64,000 nucleotides of DNA from DATAES01 sp036493595 (GTDB taxonomy: Bacteria; Actinomycetota; Acidimicrobiia; Acidimicrobiales; JACDCH01). A program made the translations under genes and the position numbers. The DNA is taken from contig DASXPN010000008.1 of the NCBI GenBank assembly GCA_036493595.1, positions 98,634 through 162,633 of the forward strand, written 5' to 3'. Within the stretch, counting starts at the first letter, position 1, and each line of letters begins with the position of its first letter. This document shows positions 25,050 to 32,398 of this stretch, in pieces. The notes beneath the pieces are model-generated. The model saw only the letters and a list, made by a program, of their open reading frames with translations, made no database searches and was not told the origin of the DNA.

Positions 25050-25850
25050 TCAGAGACCGCCGATGTCGCCGGGCGGCCAGACGCGCATGAACGCTCGACC
25101 GACGATCGTGCTCTCGGGAATCGGTCCGAACACGTTGCTCGCCGCGGAATCCTGTCGATGGTCGCCGAGGACGAACACCTTGCCGGCAGGCACCTTGATG
25201 CATTGCGACGATGACTTGAACGCCGGCGACGGTTCCGCGACGCCCTTGTCGTCCTTGAAGAGATACGTCTCGTCGATCGCCTGCCCGTTCACGAAGATCT
25301 TGCCGTCACGTTGCTCGACGGTCTGTCCCTCCGTCGCGATCACGCGCTTGATGAGGTCGTGGACTTCGGAGCCACTGAGCTGACTCCTCGGGAACGTGAC
25401 CTGGCCGCCGTCACAACCCTCGACCGTCTGCGCCTCGGTCGACGGGCGATCGAACACGATGACGTCGCCGTCGTGCACGTCGTGCACGCGATAGCTCAGC
25501 TTGTTGACGAGCACCCGGTCGCCCACCTTGAGCGTCGGCACCATCGAGTCACTCGGGATGAAGAACGCCTGGAACAGGAACGTCTTGATGACGAGTGCGA
25601 TGACCAGCGCGCTGGCGAGCACCACGACCCATTCAACGGTGTTGCGCCGGCGATGGGCACGGCGACGAGCCTGACGCAAGCCCTCGGTCTCCACCTGATC
25701 GGCGTCGTCGTCTTCGCCTTCGGGGCCGGACTCGGCGTCACCTGCCGCCGTCGGTTCGCCTGCGGGCTCCCGCGTGTCGGGCCCCCGTCTGTCGCTCGGC
25801 GTGGCAACCGTGACCGGCGGTTCATCGAAGCTCGGGATGTCGTCGGACAC
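25050..25850 (-). CDS. lepB: signal peptidase I
   Basis: A 266-residue membrane protease that removes Sec and Tat signal peptides. It has a long acidic cytoplasmic N-terminus (1-70), a single transmembrane helix (about 73-93), the catalytic Ser102 in FIPSDSMVPTL, the general-base Lys in LIKRVIATEGQTVE and the conserved VFVLGDHRQDSAASNVFGPI near the C-terminus. The start is a GTG. Its location between the Tat genes and the pafBC genes joins two export-related functions. Confidence 0.95.
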   Translation of the reverse strand: MSDDIPSFDEPPVTVATPSDRRGPDTREPAGEPTAAGDAESGPEGEDDDADQVETEGLRQARRRAHRRRNTVEWVVVLASALVIALVIKTFLFQAFFIPSDSMVPTLKVGDRVLVNKLSYRVHDVHDGDVIVFDRPSTEAQTVEGCDGGQVTFPRSQLSGSEVHDLIKRVIATEGQTVEQRDGKIFVNGQAIDETYLFKDDKGVAEPSPAFKSSSQCIKVPAGKVFVLGDHRQDSAASNVFGPIPESTIVGRAFMRVWPPGDIGGL

Positions 25851-25894
25851 GGTCCGTCGAGGGTAGCCGACCTACTTACGGCCTCCTGGGCACG

Positions 25895-26848
25895 TCAGGG
25901 TGATTCGTAGCGGGCCAACAGCCGTGCCGCCGCCTCTTCGCCGCAGTGCGCGAGCGCGGGATCACTGCGCGTTCTGACGACGGTGGCGCGCGGTCCGAGT
26001 TGCAGCAGCACCCGCTCGAGCCACGGGCGTCCGGACACCGGCAGCGTGACGCGCAGCCGTCCATCGGCGCGCGTTTCGACCTCGTCCACCGCGTAGGACT
26101 CGACCACCCACGCCGCTTCCGGTGCCAAGTCGAGCACGACGCGCGGGTCGTCAATGCCGGCTTCGAACAACTCCGGTGACGGCAACTCGTCAGGCGGTTG
26201 GAACGATGCGTCGAGCGCTTCGGCCGACAGGATGCGATCGACGCGGAACAATCGCACGTCGTCGCGCAGGTGATCGAACCCGACGAGGTACCAACGCCCT
26301 TGCTCCGCATGCACTCGGTACGGATCGACCTCGCGCTCGGTGTGCTGGTCGCGGCCGTGGGTGTAGTAGGCGAGTCGAAGGCGCCGGTGCTCGTCGGTCG
26401 CCTGTTGGATCGTGGCCAGCACGCCCGCCGACGCGTGACCGAGGTCGATGTCGAACGCGTCGTCGGGATCGATGCCGAGCGTGGCGGCAAGCTTGGCGAG
26501 GCCGCGCGCGAGTGGACCGCCGGGATCCGCACCCGGAACCGCGAGCAGGCTGGCACCCGCGGCGACGAGTGCGAGTGCTTCTTCAGGAGTGAGGCGCAGA
26601 GCGCGATCGAAGCTCGGTGAGAGGTGAACCCAGACGCGACCTTCCTCGACGACGACTTCGAAGAGATCACCCGGCGAATACGGCGGAACCCCGACCATCG
26701 ACACGAGCGCGACGTCACTCAGCAGCTCGTCGGGCTCGAGCCCGAAGCGATCGCACACCTCCTCGACTGTCGGACCCCGATGCGACGCCACCCAGGGAAG
26801 CAGCGACAGGAGCCGGCGCAGACGATCGGCGGCAGGGATCTGGCTCAC
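25895..26848 (-). CDS. pafC: WYL-domain transcriptional regulator PafC
   Basis: A 317-residue protein with an N-terminal winged-helix-like part (DRLRRLLSLLPWVASHRGPTVEEVCDRFG) and a WYL domain (EVDPYRVHAEQGRWYLVGFDHLRDDVRLFRVDRI) plus the C-terminal extension. PafB and PafC form a heterodimeric activator of LexA-independent DNA-damage genes in mycobacteria, with the WYL domain sensing a nucleic-acid ligand. GTG at 26848 overlaps the pafB stop (GTGA). A 107-residue in-frame upstream extension lies inside pafB and is not real. Confidence 0.9.
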   Translation of the reverse strand: MSQIPAADRLRRLLSLLPWVASHRGPTVEEVCDRFGLEPDELLSDVALVSMVGVPPYSPGDLFEVVVEEGRVWVHLSPSFDRALRLTPEEALALVAAGASLLAVPGADPGGPLARGLAKLAATLGIDPDDAFDIDLGHASAGVLATIQQATDEHRRLRLAYYTHGRDQHTEREVDPYRVHAEQGRWYLVGFDHLRDDVRLFRVDRILSAEALDASFQPPDELPSPELFEAGIDDPRVVLDLAPEAAWVVESYAVDEVETRADGRLRVTLPVSGRPWLERVLLQLGPRATVVRTRSDPALAHCGEEAAARLLARYESP

Positions 26849-27852
26849 GGGCGCGGCCCCCGCTCGGAGCCGGGCTCGGAGCCGGCCTCCGCGTCGGGGC
26901 TGGGCTCGACCGACGACGCGATGGCGCGCAGCCACTCGACCAAGTCGTCTCGCAGCTCGATAGGCCCGAGCACCTCGGCGTGATCGAGGAAGCCGAGCAC
27001 CAGGGCGCGAAAGCCGTCCGGGTTGGTGACGGGCAGCTCCACCACGATCGAGCCGTCCGGCCGTTCCTCGGTGACCGCCGCCGATCCGACGATGCCGACC
27101 GCGATCTCGGCTTGCGCCGGTGCGATCAACACCTGCGCCCGCACCGGCTCTCCCTCGCCGAGCTGCCACGGCTCCGCGCGCGCACCGGGGATCGCGACCT
27201 CGGGCGGTTCGAAGCTCCGCGCTGCGCCCGCCTCGACGTCACCATCGACACGATCGAGACGGAAGATGCGCTCGTCCGACCGTGCGTGGTCGTAGCCCGT
27301 CACGTACCAACGACCGCGGCTGAAGTCCAGGCGATACGGGTCGACCGTGCGTTGCTCGCCGCGGTAGGCGAACGTCACGGGGCTCCGATCCGCCACCGCC
27401 GCGAACAGTTTCACCATGCGCTCGTCGACCGGGATCGCGGTGAGCGTCGAGGTCGGGGCGGGCGCGTCGCCGCTCGACGCGGCAGGCACGCCGCCGAGCT
27501 TCCAGAGACCCGCGGTGCCTTCGACCCCTTCGAGGCGGACGGCCGACGCCGCCAACTGCAATGCCGCCAACTCGTCAGGATCGAGACCGGGGTCGCGCAA
27601 GTAGTACTGGTCCTTCGGGATTCGATAGCCCTGCTGCGGAGGGTCAGAGCCGGGCACCTCCGACAGGACGAGCGGGATGCCCATCTCGCGCAGCGCGTCC
27701 TTGTCGCGTTCGAAGGCGCGGCGGAACGCCGTCTTGTCCTCGGGGTAGCCGTAGATGCGCCCCCCGATCTCGTCGGCCGTGAGCGGCCGTACCGTCTCGA
27801 GGAGCGCGGCGGTGAGGTTCAGCAGGCGTTCGAGTTTCGCCGTGGACGCCAC
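26845..27852 (-). CDS. pafB: WYL-domain transcriptional regulator PafB
   Basis: A 335-residue protein with the PafB opening STAKLERLLNLTAALLETVRPLTADEIGGRIYGYPEDKTAFRRAFERDKDALREMGIPL, which is the DNA-binding winged helix. A WYL domain follows (VDPYRLDFSRGRWYVTGYDHARSDERIFRLDRVDG). It should dimerise with PafC, encoded next with a 4-nt overlap. GTG at 27852 is 14 nt after the methyltransferase stop. An Asp/Ala/Pro-rich linker near 185-200 differs from mycobacterial proteins. Confidence 0.92.
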   Translation of the reverse strand: MASTAKLERLLNLTAALLETVRPLTADEIGGRIYGYPEDKTAFRRAFERDKDALREMGIPLVLSEVPGSDPPQQGYRIPKDQYYLRDPGLDPDELAALQLAASAVRLEGVEGTAGLWKLGGVPAASSGDAPAPTSTLTAIPVDERMVKLFAAVADRSPVTFAYRGEQRTVDPYRLDFSRGRWYVTGYDHARSDERIFRLDRVDGDVEAGAARSFEPPEVAIPGARAEPWQLGEGEPVRAQVLIAPAQAEIAVGIVGSAAVTEERPDGSIVVELPVTNPDGFRALVLGFLDHAEVLGPIELRDDLVEWLRAIASSVEPSPDAEAGSEPGSERGPRP

Positions 27853-27866
27853 GGCGCGGACCCTAC

Positions 27867-28559
27867 CTACCTGCGCGCCCAGACGAGGACGCCGCGCTTC
27901 GTGACCGTGAACGGCAGGTCGACGGCGACGGCGACCTCGGCTGCGCCTTCGCGGGAGATGCCGCGTCCGCGCAGGTACGTGGCCACCGCGTCGCCGTCGG
28001 GCAGAATCGTGTACGGACCGTCCCACCGCTGGGCCTCCACGTTCGCCGCGCCGAAGACGTCGGCCACGACGTCCACGGCTTCCTCCGCGTCGAACGGCGT
28101 CGCGTCCGCGGGCCCGAAGTAGCGCTCGAGCTCGGGTGAGTCATCACGCGCCGTCGTGCACGTGGCGAACAGGCCGCCGGCTCGCAGGGCGCGATGCGCC
28201 TGCGCGATCACGAGCCGCGGATCGTCGAAGTGGTACAGCATCCACAGCGCCGCGGCGGCTCCGACGCTCGCGTTGCGTACCGGGCACCACAGCGCGTCGG
28301 CTCTCGCACACGGAGGGCCCGCGCCGCGCAGCAGGCCGGCATCCTCGTCGAGCCCGATCCACGGCCAGCCGGCGGGCAAGGCAGTACGCAACGCGCCGTC
28401 GCCGCAACCGATGTCGAGCACCGGCCGCAGCGCTTCCTCCACGATCCGCGTCGCGACCATCGGATGGATGTCCCCCGCGCTCGACCAACGCCGGGTTGCC
28501 TCGCGCGCCGCCGCGAAGCGTTCGGGATCGGTCTCGTAGTCCTTCCGGTACGCCGTCAC
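27867..28559 (-). CDS. class I SAM-dependent methyltransferase
   Basis: A 230-residue enzyme with motif I VLDIGCGDGALR, motif II/III acidic residues (WIGLDEDAGLL) and motif IV region ALWMLYHFDDPRLVIAQAHRALRAGG, like UbiE/rRNA-guanine-type small-molecule methyltransferases. The substrate is unknown. GTG at 28559 overlaps the pafA stop (GTGA), so it is translated with the Pup ligase and lies between pafA and pafB, where mycobacteria have no such gene. Confidence 0.85.
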   Translation of the reverse strand: MTAYRKDYETDPERFAAAREATRRWSSAGDIHPMVATRIVEEALRPVLDIGCGDGALRTALPAGWPWIGLDEDAGLLRGAGPPCARADALWCPVRNASVGAAAALWMLYHFDDPRLVIAQAHRALRAGGLFATCTTARDDSPELERYFGPADATPFDAEEAVDVVADVFGAANVEAQRWDGPYTILPDGDAVATYLRGRGISREGAAEVAVAVDLPFTVTKRGVLVWARR

Positions 28560-29914
28560 AACGAGGCGATCAGCTTCTCCACCCGCTCGTCGCGCGACTT
28601 GAAGGGGTCCTTGCACAGCACCGTGCGCTGCGCTTGATCGTTGAGCTTCAGGTGGACCCAGTCGACCGTGTAGTCGCGCTTGCGCTCCTTGGCGCGACGG
28701 ATGAACTCGCCTCGCAGCCGCGCTCGCGTCGTCTGCGGCGGCTCGTCGACTGCGGTGTCGATCGCCTCGTCGGTGCACATGCGGTCCACGTAGTCACGCG
28801 CTTGCAGCCGGTAGAACAAGCCGCGGCTGCGGTTGACGTCGTGGTATTGCAGATCGACCAGCGCCACCTTTGGCGATGCGAGCGGAAGATCGTGCTTCGC
28901 CCGGTACGCCTCGATGAGGTTGTGCTTGATCACCCAGTCACACTCGCGATCGAGCTTGAACGGATCGCTCTCGAGCGTGGTGAGGCAGTGCTCCCACATC
29001 TCGAGCGCTTGCTGTTCGAGCGGCGAGAGACCGCGCGTGTCGGCGTAGCGCAGCGCACGCGTGAGGTACTCGCCCTGGATCTCGAGCGCGCTGAGTTCGC
29101 GGCCGTTGGCGAGACGGACGCGGCGCGTGCATGTCATGTCGTGGCTGATCTCGCGGATGGCGCGTATCGGATTCTCGAGGGTCATGTCGCGCAGCACGAC
29201 CGACGGATCTTCGAGCATGCGCAGCAGGATCGACGTTGCTCCGACCTTCAGGAACGTCGCGTACTCGCTCATGTTCGAGTCGCCGACGATGACGTGTAGC
29301 CGCCGGTACCGCTCGGCATCCGCGTGCGGCTCATCGCGCGTGTTGATGATCGGACGACTGCGGGTCGTCGCGGACGACACGCCTTCCCAGATGTGCTCCG
29401 CTCGCTGGCTGATGCAGAACATCGCGCCGCGCGCTGTCTGCAGCACCTTGCCGGCACCCGCGTAGATCTGGCGCGAGACGAAGAACGGGATCAGCACTTC
29501 GGCGTAGTGGCCGAAGTCATCGCGCCGTGACGTGAGGTAGTTCTCGTGGCAGCCGTACGAGTTGCCGGCCGAGTCCGTGTTGTTCTTGAAGAGATAGATG
29601 ACGCCACGGATGCCCTCCTCGCGCAGCCGCTGCTCCGCGGAGGCGAGCAACTGTTCGAGGATGCGCTCGCCCGCCTTGTCGTGCACGACGAGGTCGAGGA
29701 TGGAGTCGCACTCAGGGGTGGCGTATTCGGGATGCGATCCGACGTCGAGATACAGCCGCGCGCCGTTGGCGAGAAAGACGTTCGAGCTGCGCCCCCAGGA
29801 CACGACTCGTCGGAACAGGTAGCGCGCCACTTCGTCCGGGCTGAGCCGGCGCTGGCCACGCAAGGTGCACGTGACGCCGTACTCGTTCTCGAGACCGAAG
29901 ATGCGCCGTTCCAT
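28556..29914 (-). CDS. pafA: Pup-protein ligase
   Basis: A 452-residue carboxylate-amine ligase that joins the C-terminal Glu of Pup to substrate lysines with ATP. It begins MERRIFGLENEYGVTCT (catalytic Glu/Asp cradle). It contains VGSHPEYATPECDS, the ATP-site segment FKNNTDSAGNSYGCHENYL, and RPIINTRDEPHADAERYRRLHVIVGDSNMSE, all shared with Dop. The length equals that of the mycobacterial enzyme. It has a C-terminal region WVHLKLNDQAQRTVLCKDPFKSRDERVEKLIASL that contacts Pup. Its stop overlaps the methyltransferase start. Confidence 0.97.
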   Translation of the reverse strand: MERRIFGLENEYGVTCTLRGQRRLSPDEVARYLFRRVVSWGRSSNVFLANGARLYLDVGSHPEYATPECDSILDLVVHDKAGERILEQLLASAEQRLREEGIRGVIYLFKNNTDSAGNSYGCHENYLTSRRDDFGHYAEVLIPFFVSRQIYAGAGKVLQTARGAMFCISQRAEHIWEGVSSATTRSRPIINTRDEPHADAERYRRLHVIVGDSNMSEYATFLKVGATSILLRMLEDPSVVLRDMTLENPIRAIREISHDMTCTRRVRLANGRELSALEIQGEYLTRALRYADTRGLSPLEQQALEMWEHCLTTLESDPFKLDRECDWVIKHNLIEAYRAKHDLPLASPKVALVDLQYHDVNRSRGLFYRLQARDYVDRMCTDEAIDTAVDEPPQTTRARLRGEFIRRAKERKRDYTVDWVHLKLNDQAQRTVLCKDPFKSRDERVEKLIASL

Positions 29915-29984
29915 TTGCCCCGGAGGCTATCGGCACGTCCTCGACCGGTAGCGTTCATGCCGTGTTCGGGGGGAGGGAGCTGAC

Positions 29985-30308
29985 GTGCGCATGATCCGCC
30001 TCGTCACCGCGGCCAACCCCATGGAAGCCCGCATCATCGCCGCCCGGCTGGGCGCGGAGGGCATCGTGTGGCAGTTCCAGGGCTCGGTCGACGGGCCGCT
30101 GGCGGTCGGGCCGGTCGAGGTGCTCGTCGACGCCGACGGCTACGAGTCGGCGAGAGAGTTGCTGCTCACCGACGACGTCGAAGGCTCCTTCGCCGGTACC
30201 GCCGGTGACGATTCCCGTCCCACCACCGGGCGAGACGTGCTCTGGATCGCGCTCATCATCGCCGCGCTGCTGCTCTTCGCGTTCGCGAGGATGGCCGCTC
30301 GGGTTTGA
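29985..30308 (+). CDS. DUF2007-like signalling protein with C-terminal membrane helix
   Basis: A 107-residue protein. Residues 1-70 (MIRLVTAANPMEARIIAARLGAEGIVWQF...VEVLVDADGYESARELL) match the ferredoxin-like DUF2007 fold, a putative regulatory domain. A hydrophobic segment (about 85-102) gives a C-terminal membrane anchor. The start is GTG at 29985 or ATG at 29991, behind a GGGGGGAGGGAG ribosome binding site. It is the only plus-strand gene inside the Pup-proteasome block, placed between pafA and prcA. Confidence 0.7.
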   Translation: MRMIRLVTAANPMEARIIAARLGAEGIVWQFQGSVDGPLAVGPVEVLVDADGYESARELLLTDDVEGSFAGTAGDDSRPTTGRDVLWIALIIAALLLFAFARMAARV

Positions 30309-30339
30309 GCACGGACTCGCGACGCGGCACTTCGTCCTG

Positions 30340-31071
30340 TCAGGGCGTGGTGTCCCCCGCCGCCGGTTCGGACTCGGGGGGCCGGGCGGGCACGAGCTGT
30401 TCGAGCGCATCGCCTTCGATGCGATGGAAGGCCCGCCGGCCGTTGCGACGGCGGAGCACCGCCACCTCGAGATCGTCGGCGGTCAACGTGCGCTCGGGTC
30501 CGGCGAGGGCGGCCACTGCGATGGGGAGGGCGTCGGCCAGCGAGAGCTCGTCGCGCCATGCGGTTTCGATGCGCTGCGTGATCTCCTCGGCCTCGCCGCC
30601 GAGCACGCTGAACTTCTGCTCGTCCATCACGGTGCCGTCGTAGAGGATGTGGAAGAGCTGATCCTGGCGGTGCGCGTCATCCGGATCGCCCACTTCGGCC
30701 ACGAGGATCTCCACCTCGAGCGGCTTGATCTCGTGGGTGAAGACCTGATTGAGGATCTGCGCGTACGCATTGGCGAGCCCGCGCGCGTCCACGTCCTCGC
30801 GGCTGAACGAATAACCCTTCAGATCCGCGTGTCGCACACCGGCGATGCGGAGCTGGTCGAACTCGCTGTAGCGACCGACACCTGCGAACGCGATGCGGTC
30901 GTAGATCTCACTCACCTTGCGCAGCGTGTTCGACGGGTTCTCCGCGCAGATGAGGATGCCTTCGTCGAACCGTGACGCGATCAGCGCGCGGCCGCGCGCG
31001 ATGCCCTTGCGGGCGTAGTCCGCCCTGTCCTTCATCACCTGCTCGGGTGCGACGTAGAAGGGCATGGACAT
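30340..31071 (-). CDS. prcA: 20S proteasome alpha subunit
   Basis: A 243-residue alpha-type subunit. It begins MSMPFYVAPEQVMKDRADYARKGIARGRALIA, which is the gate and H0 helix. It continues with FDEGILICAENPSNTLRKVSEIYDRIAFAGVGRYSEFDQLR, the standard alpha-subunit core. The Pro/Glu-rich C-terminal tail is as in mycobacteria. The alpha rings gate the barrel and dock Mpa through its C-terminal peptide. Its ATG shares one base with the prcB stop (TGATG). Confidence 0.97.
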   Translation of the reverse strand: MSMPFYVAPEQVMKDRADYARKGIARGRALIASRFDEGILICAENPSNTLRKVSEIYDRIAFAGVGRYSEFDQLRIAGVRHADLKGYSFSREDVDARGLANAYAQILNQVFTHEIKPLEVEILVAEVGDPDDAHRQDQLFHILYDGTVMDEQKFSVLGGEAEEITQRIETAWRDELSLADALPIAVAALAGPERTLTADDLEVAVLRRRNGRRAFHRIEGDALEQLVPARPPESEPAAGDTTP

Positions 31072-31913
31072 CAGTCGTCACCCCCTTCGGCCATCGTCGG
31101 GGCCGCTCCCACGGTCGCGGTGCTCTCCGGCGTCGACAGCCGATCGACGAGCACGCGAAAGCGCTCCGCCACCTCGCTGTTCTCCACCTTCTCGAAGCCG
31201 TCCGCGCTGATGGTCGCGAGTGTCGGGTAGATGCCTCGCACGAGGTCAGGACCGCCGGTCGCCGAATCCTCGTCCGCCGCCTGGAACAGCGCGTCGATCA
31301 CGAGATCGACCGCTTCGAGGCGGGGCATGCTTTCGCGGTAGCCGAGCTTGATCACGGTGCCGGCGTGGAGACTGCCCGAGCCGGTCGTTGCGAAGTTGCT
31401 CTCTTCGTAGCGCCCGCCGGTGACGTCGTACTGGAACAGCCGGCCTTGCCGGCGGCGAAGGTCGTAACCGGCGAACAGCGGCACGACCACGAGACCCTGC
31501 ATCGCGGCCGGCAGGTGCTGGCGCACCATCGCGGACAGCTGGTTGGCCTTGCCGTCGAGGCTGAGCTCGCTGCCTTCGACCTTCTCGTAGTGCTCGAGCT
31601 GGAGTTGGAACAGCTTGACCATCTCCATCGCGGGACCAGCCGCACCCGCGATGGCAACGCCGCTGTGGCGGTCCGCCGGATACACCTTGTCCATCGCGCG
31701 GTGGCTGATGAGGTTGCCGCTCGTGGCGCGGCGGTCGCCGGCCATGACGACACCGTCGCCATACCGAACCGCGACGACGGTGGTGCCGTGGGTGATCGCC
31801 AGTCGTCCTTCGACATTCGAGTCGGGCACGGGCGGGAGCGTTCCGGTTCGACGCAACAACTCGGCGAAGCTCGGTCCGGGATCGTCCCCGGTCGAGAAGA
31901 GAGGCATGCTCAT
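31071..31913 (-). CDS. prcB: 20S proteasome beta subunit
   Basis: A 280-residue proteolytic subunit made as a precursor. The propeptide is residues 1-43, and Thr44 after ITHG begins the mature protein (TTVVAVRYGDGVVMAGDRRAT). Thr44 is the N-terminal nucleophile, with Asp and Lys of the catalytic set in the GDRRAT...MDKVYPADRH region. The prcB-prcA order is conserved. It lies 268 nt downstream of pup, with two copies of a 16-bp repeat between them. Confidence 0.97.
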   Translation of the reverse strand: MSMPLFSTGDDPGPSFAELLRRTGTLPPVPDSNVEGRLAITHGTTVVAVRYGDGVVMAGDRRATSGNLISHRAMDKVYPADRHSGVAIAGAAGPAMEMVKLFQLQLEHYEKVEGSELSLDGKANQLSAMVRQHLPAAMQGLVVVPLFAGYDLRRRQGRLFQYDVTGGRYEESNFATTGSGSLHAGTVIKLGYRESMPRLEAVDLVIDALFQAADEDSATGGPDLVRGIYPTLATISADGFEKVENSEVAERFRVLVDRLSTPESTATVGAAPTMAEGGDD

Positions 31914-32181
31914 CGGGCGCGGAGGCTATCGGCTGTGGCGCTCGAGATGATCCGTTCGCGCCTCATTGCGCGCGCGTCGCCGTGATGTTCTGGGACGGTT
32001 CAGCCACGTCACCCGTCGTTCAGTCGTCACAGTTCCTGCCGCGGACCAATCCGTGACGACCCAGCCACCTCAGGCGGTGGGTGAGTCGACAATGTGCGGC
32101 TAGGGAGCGGGACGCGCCGTGGGGCAGTCGACAATGTGCGGCCAGGGGCGCGGAGGGTGAGCGCGGGGTGCGCGACGGGGG
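31914..32181. other. 268-nt gene-free region between pup and prcB
   Basis: No ORF of note. It must hold the prcB promoter or connect a pup-prcBA transcript. It contains two copies of a 16-bp repeat (32084-32099 and 32126-32141) at the pup-proximal side and a repeated GTTCAG/GTCGTCAC pattern near 31995-32030. No clear hairpin terminator was seen after pup. Confidence 0.45.
32084..32141. repeat. two copies of a 16-bp intergenic repeat
   Basis: AGTCGACAATGTGCGG occurs at 32084-32099 and at 32126-32141, start to start 42 bp apart; the following 12-13 nt are also similar. A third exact copy lies at 15914-15929. All three are in spaces after minus-strand genes. The core GTCGAC is palindromic. Its function is unknown. 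Confidence 0.75.
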
Positions 32182-32376
32182 TTACTCGCCGCCCTTTTGC
32201 ACGTAGCTCTTCACGAACTCCTCGGCATTGACCTCGAGCACTTCGTCGATCTCGTCGAGGAGGTCGTCGAGCTCTGCCTTGATCTTCTCGCCGGTCTCGG
32301 ACTTGGCGGGCGCGTCGTCAACGACCTCGTCCTGCTTGGCGGGAGCCGGCTTCCGCTTCTGTTCACGCTCTGCCAT
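32182..32376 (-). CDS. pup: prokaryotic ubiquitin-like protein Pup
   Basis: A 64-residue disordered modifier. The central helix-forming stretch GEKIKAELDDLLDEIDEVLEVNAEEFVKSYVQ is the Mpa coiled-coil binding part. The N-terminal Lys/Pro/Asp-rich arm engages the ATPase. It ends in Gly-Gly-Glu, so it is made in the ligation-ready form and needs no deamidation by Dop, unlike the Gly-Gly-Gln form of mycobacteria. It follows dop by 22 nt. Confidence 0.97.
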   Translation of the reverse strand: MAEREQKRKPAPAKQDEVVDDAPAKSETGEKIKAELDDLLDEIDEVLEVNAEEFVKSYVQKGGE

Positions 32377-32398
32377 TTGTGATCAGCTCACTTCAGGT

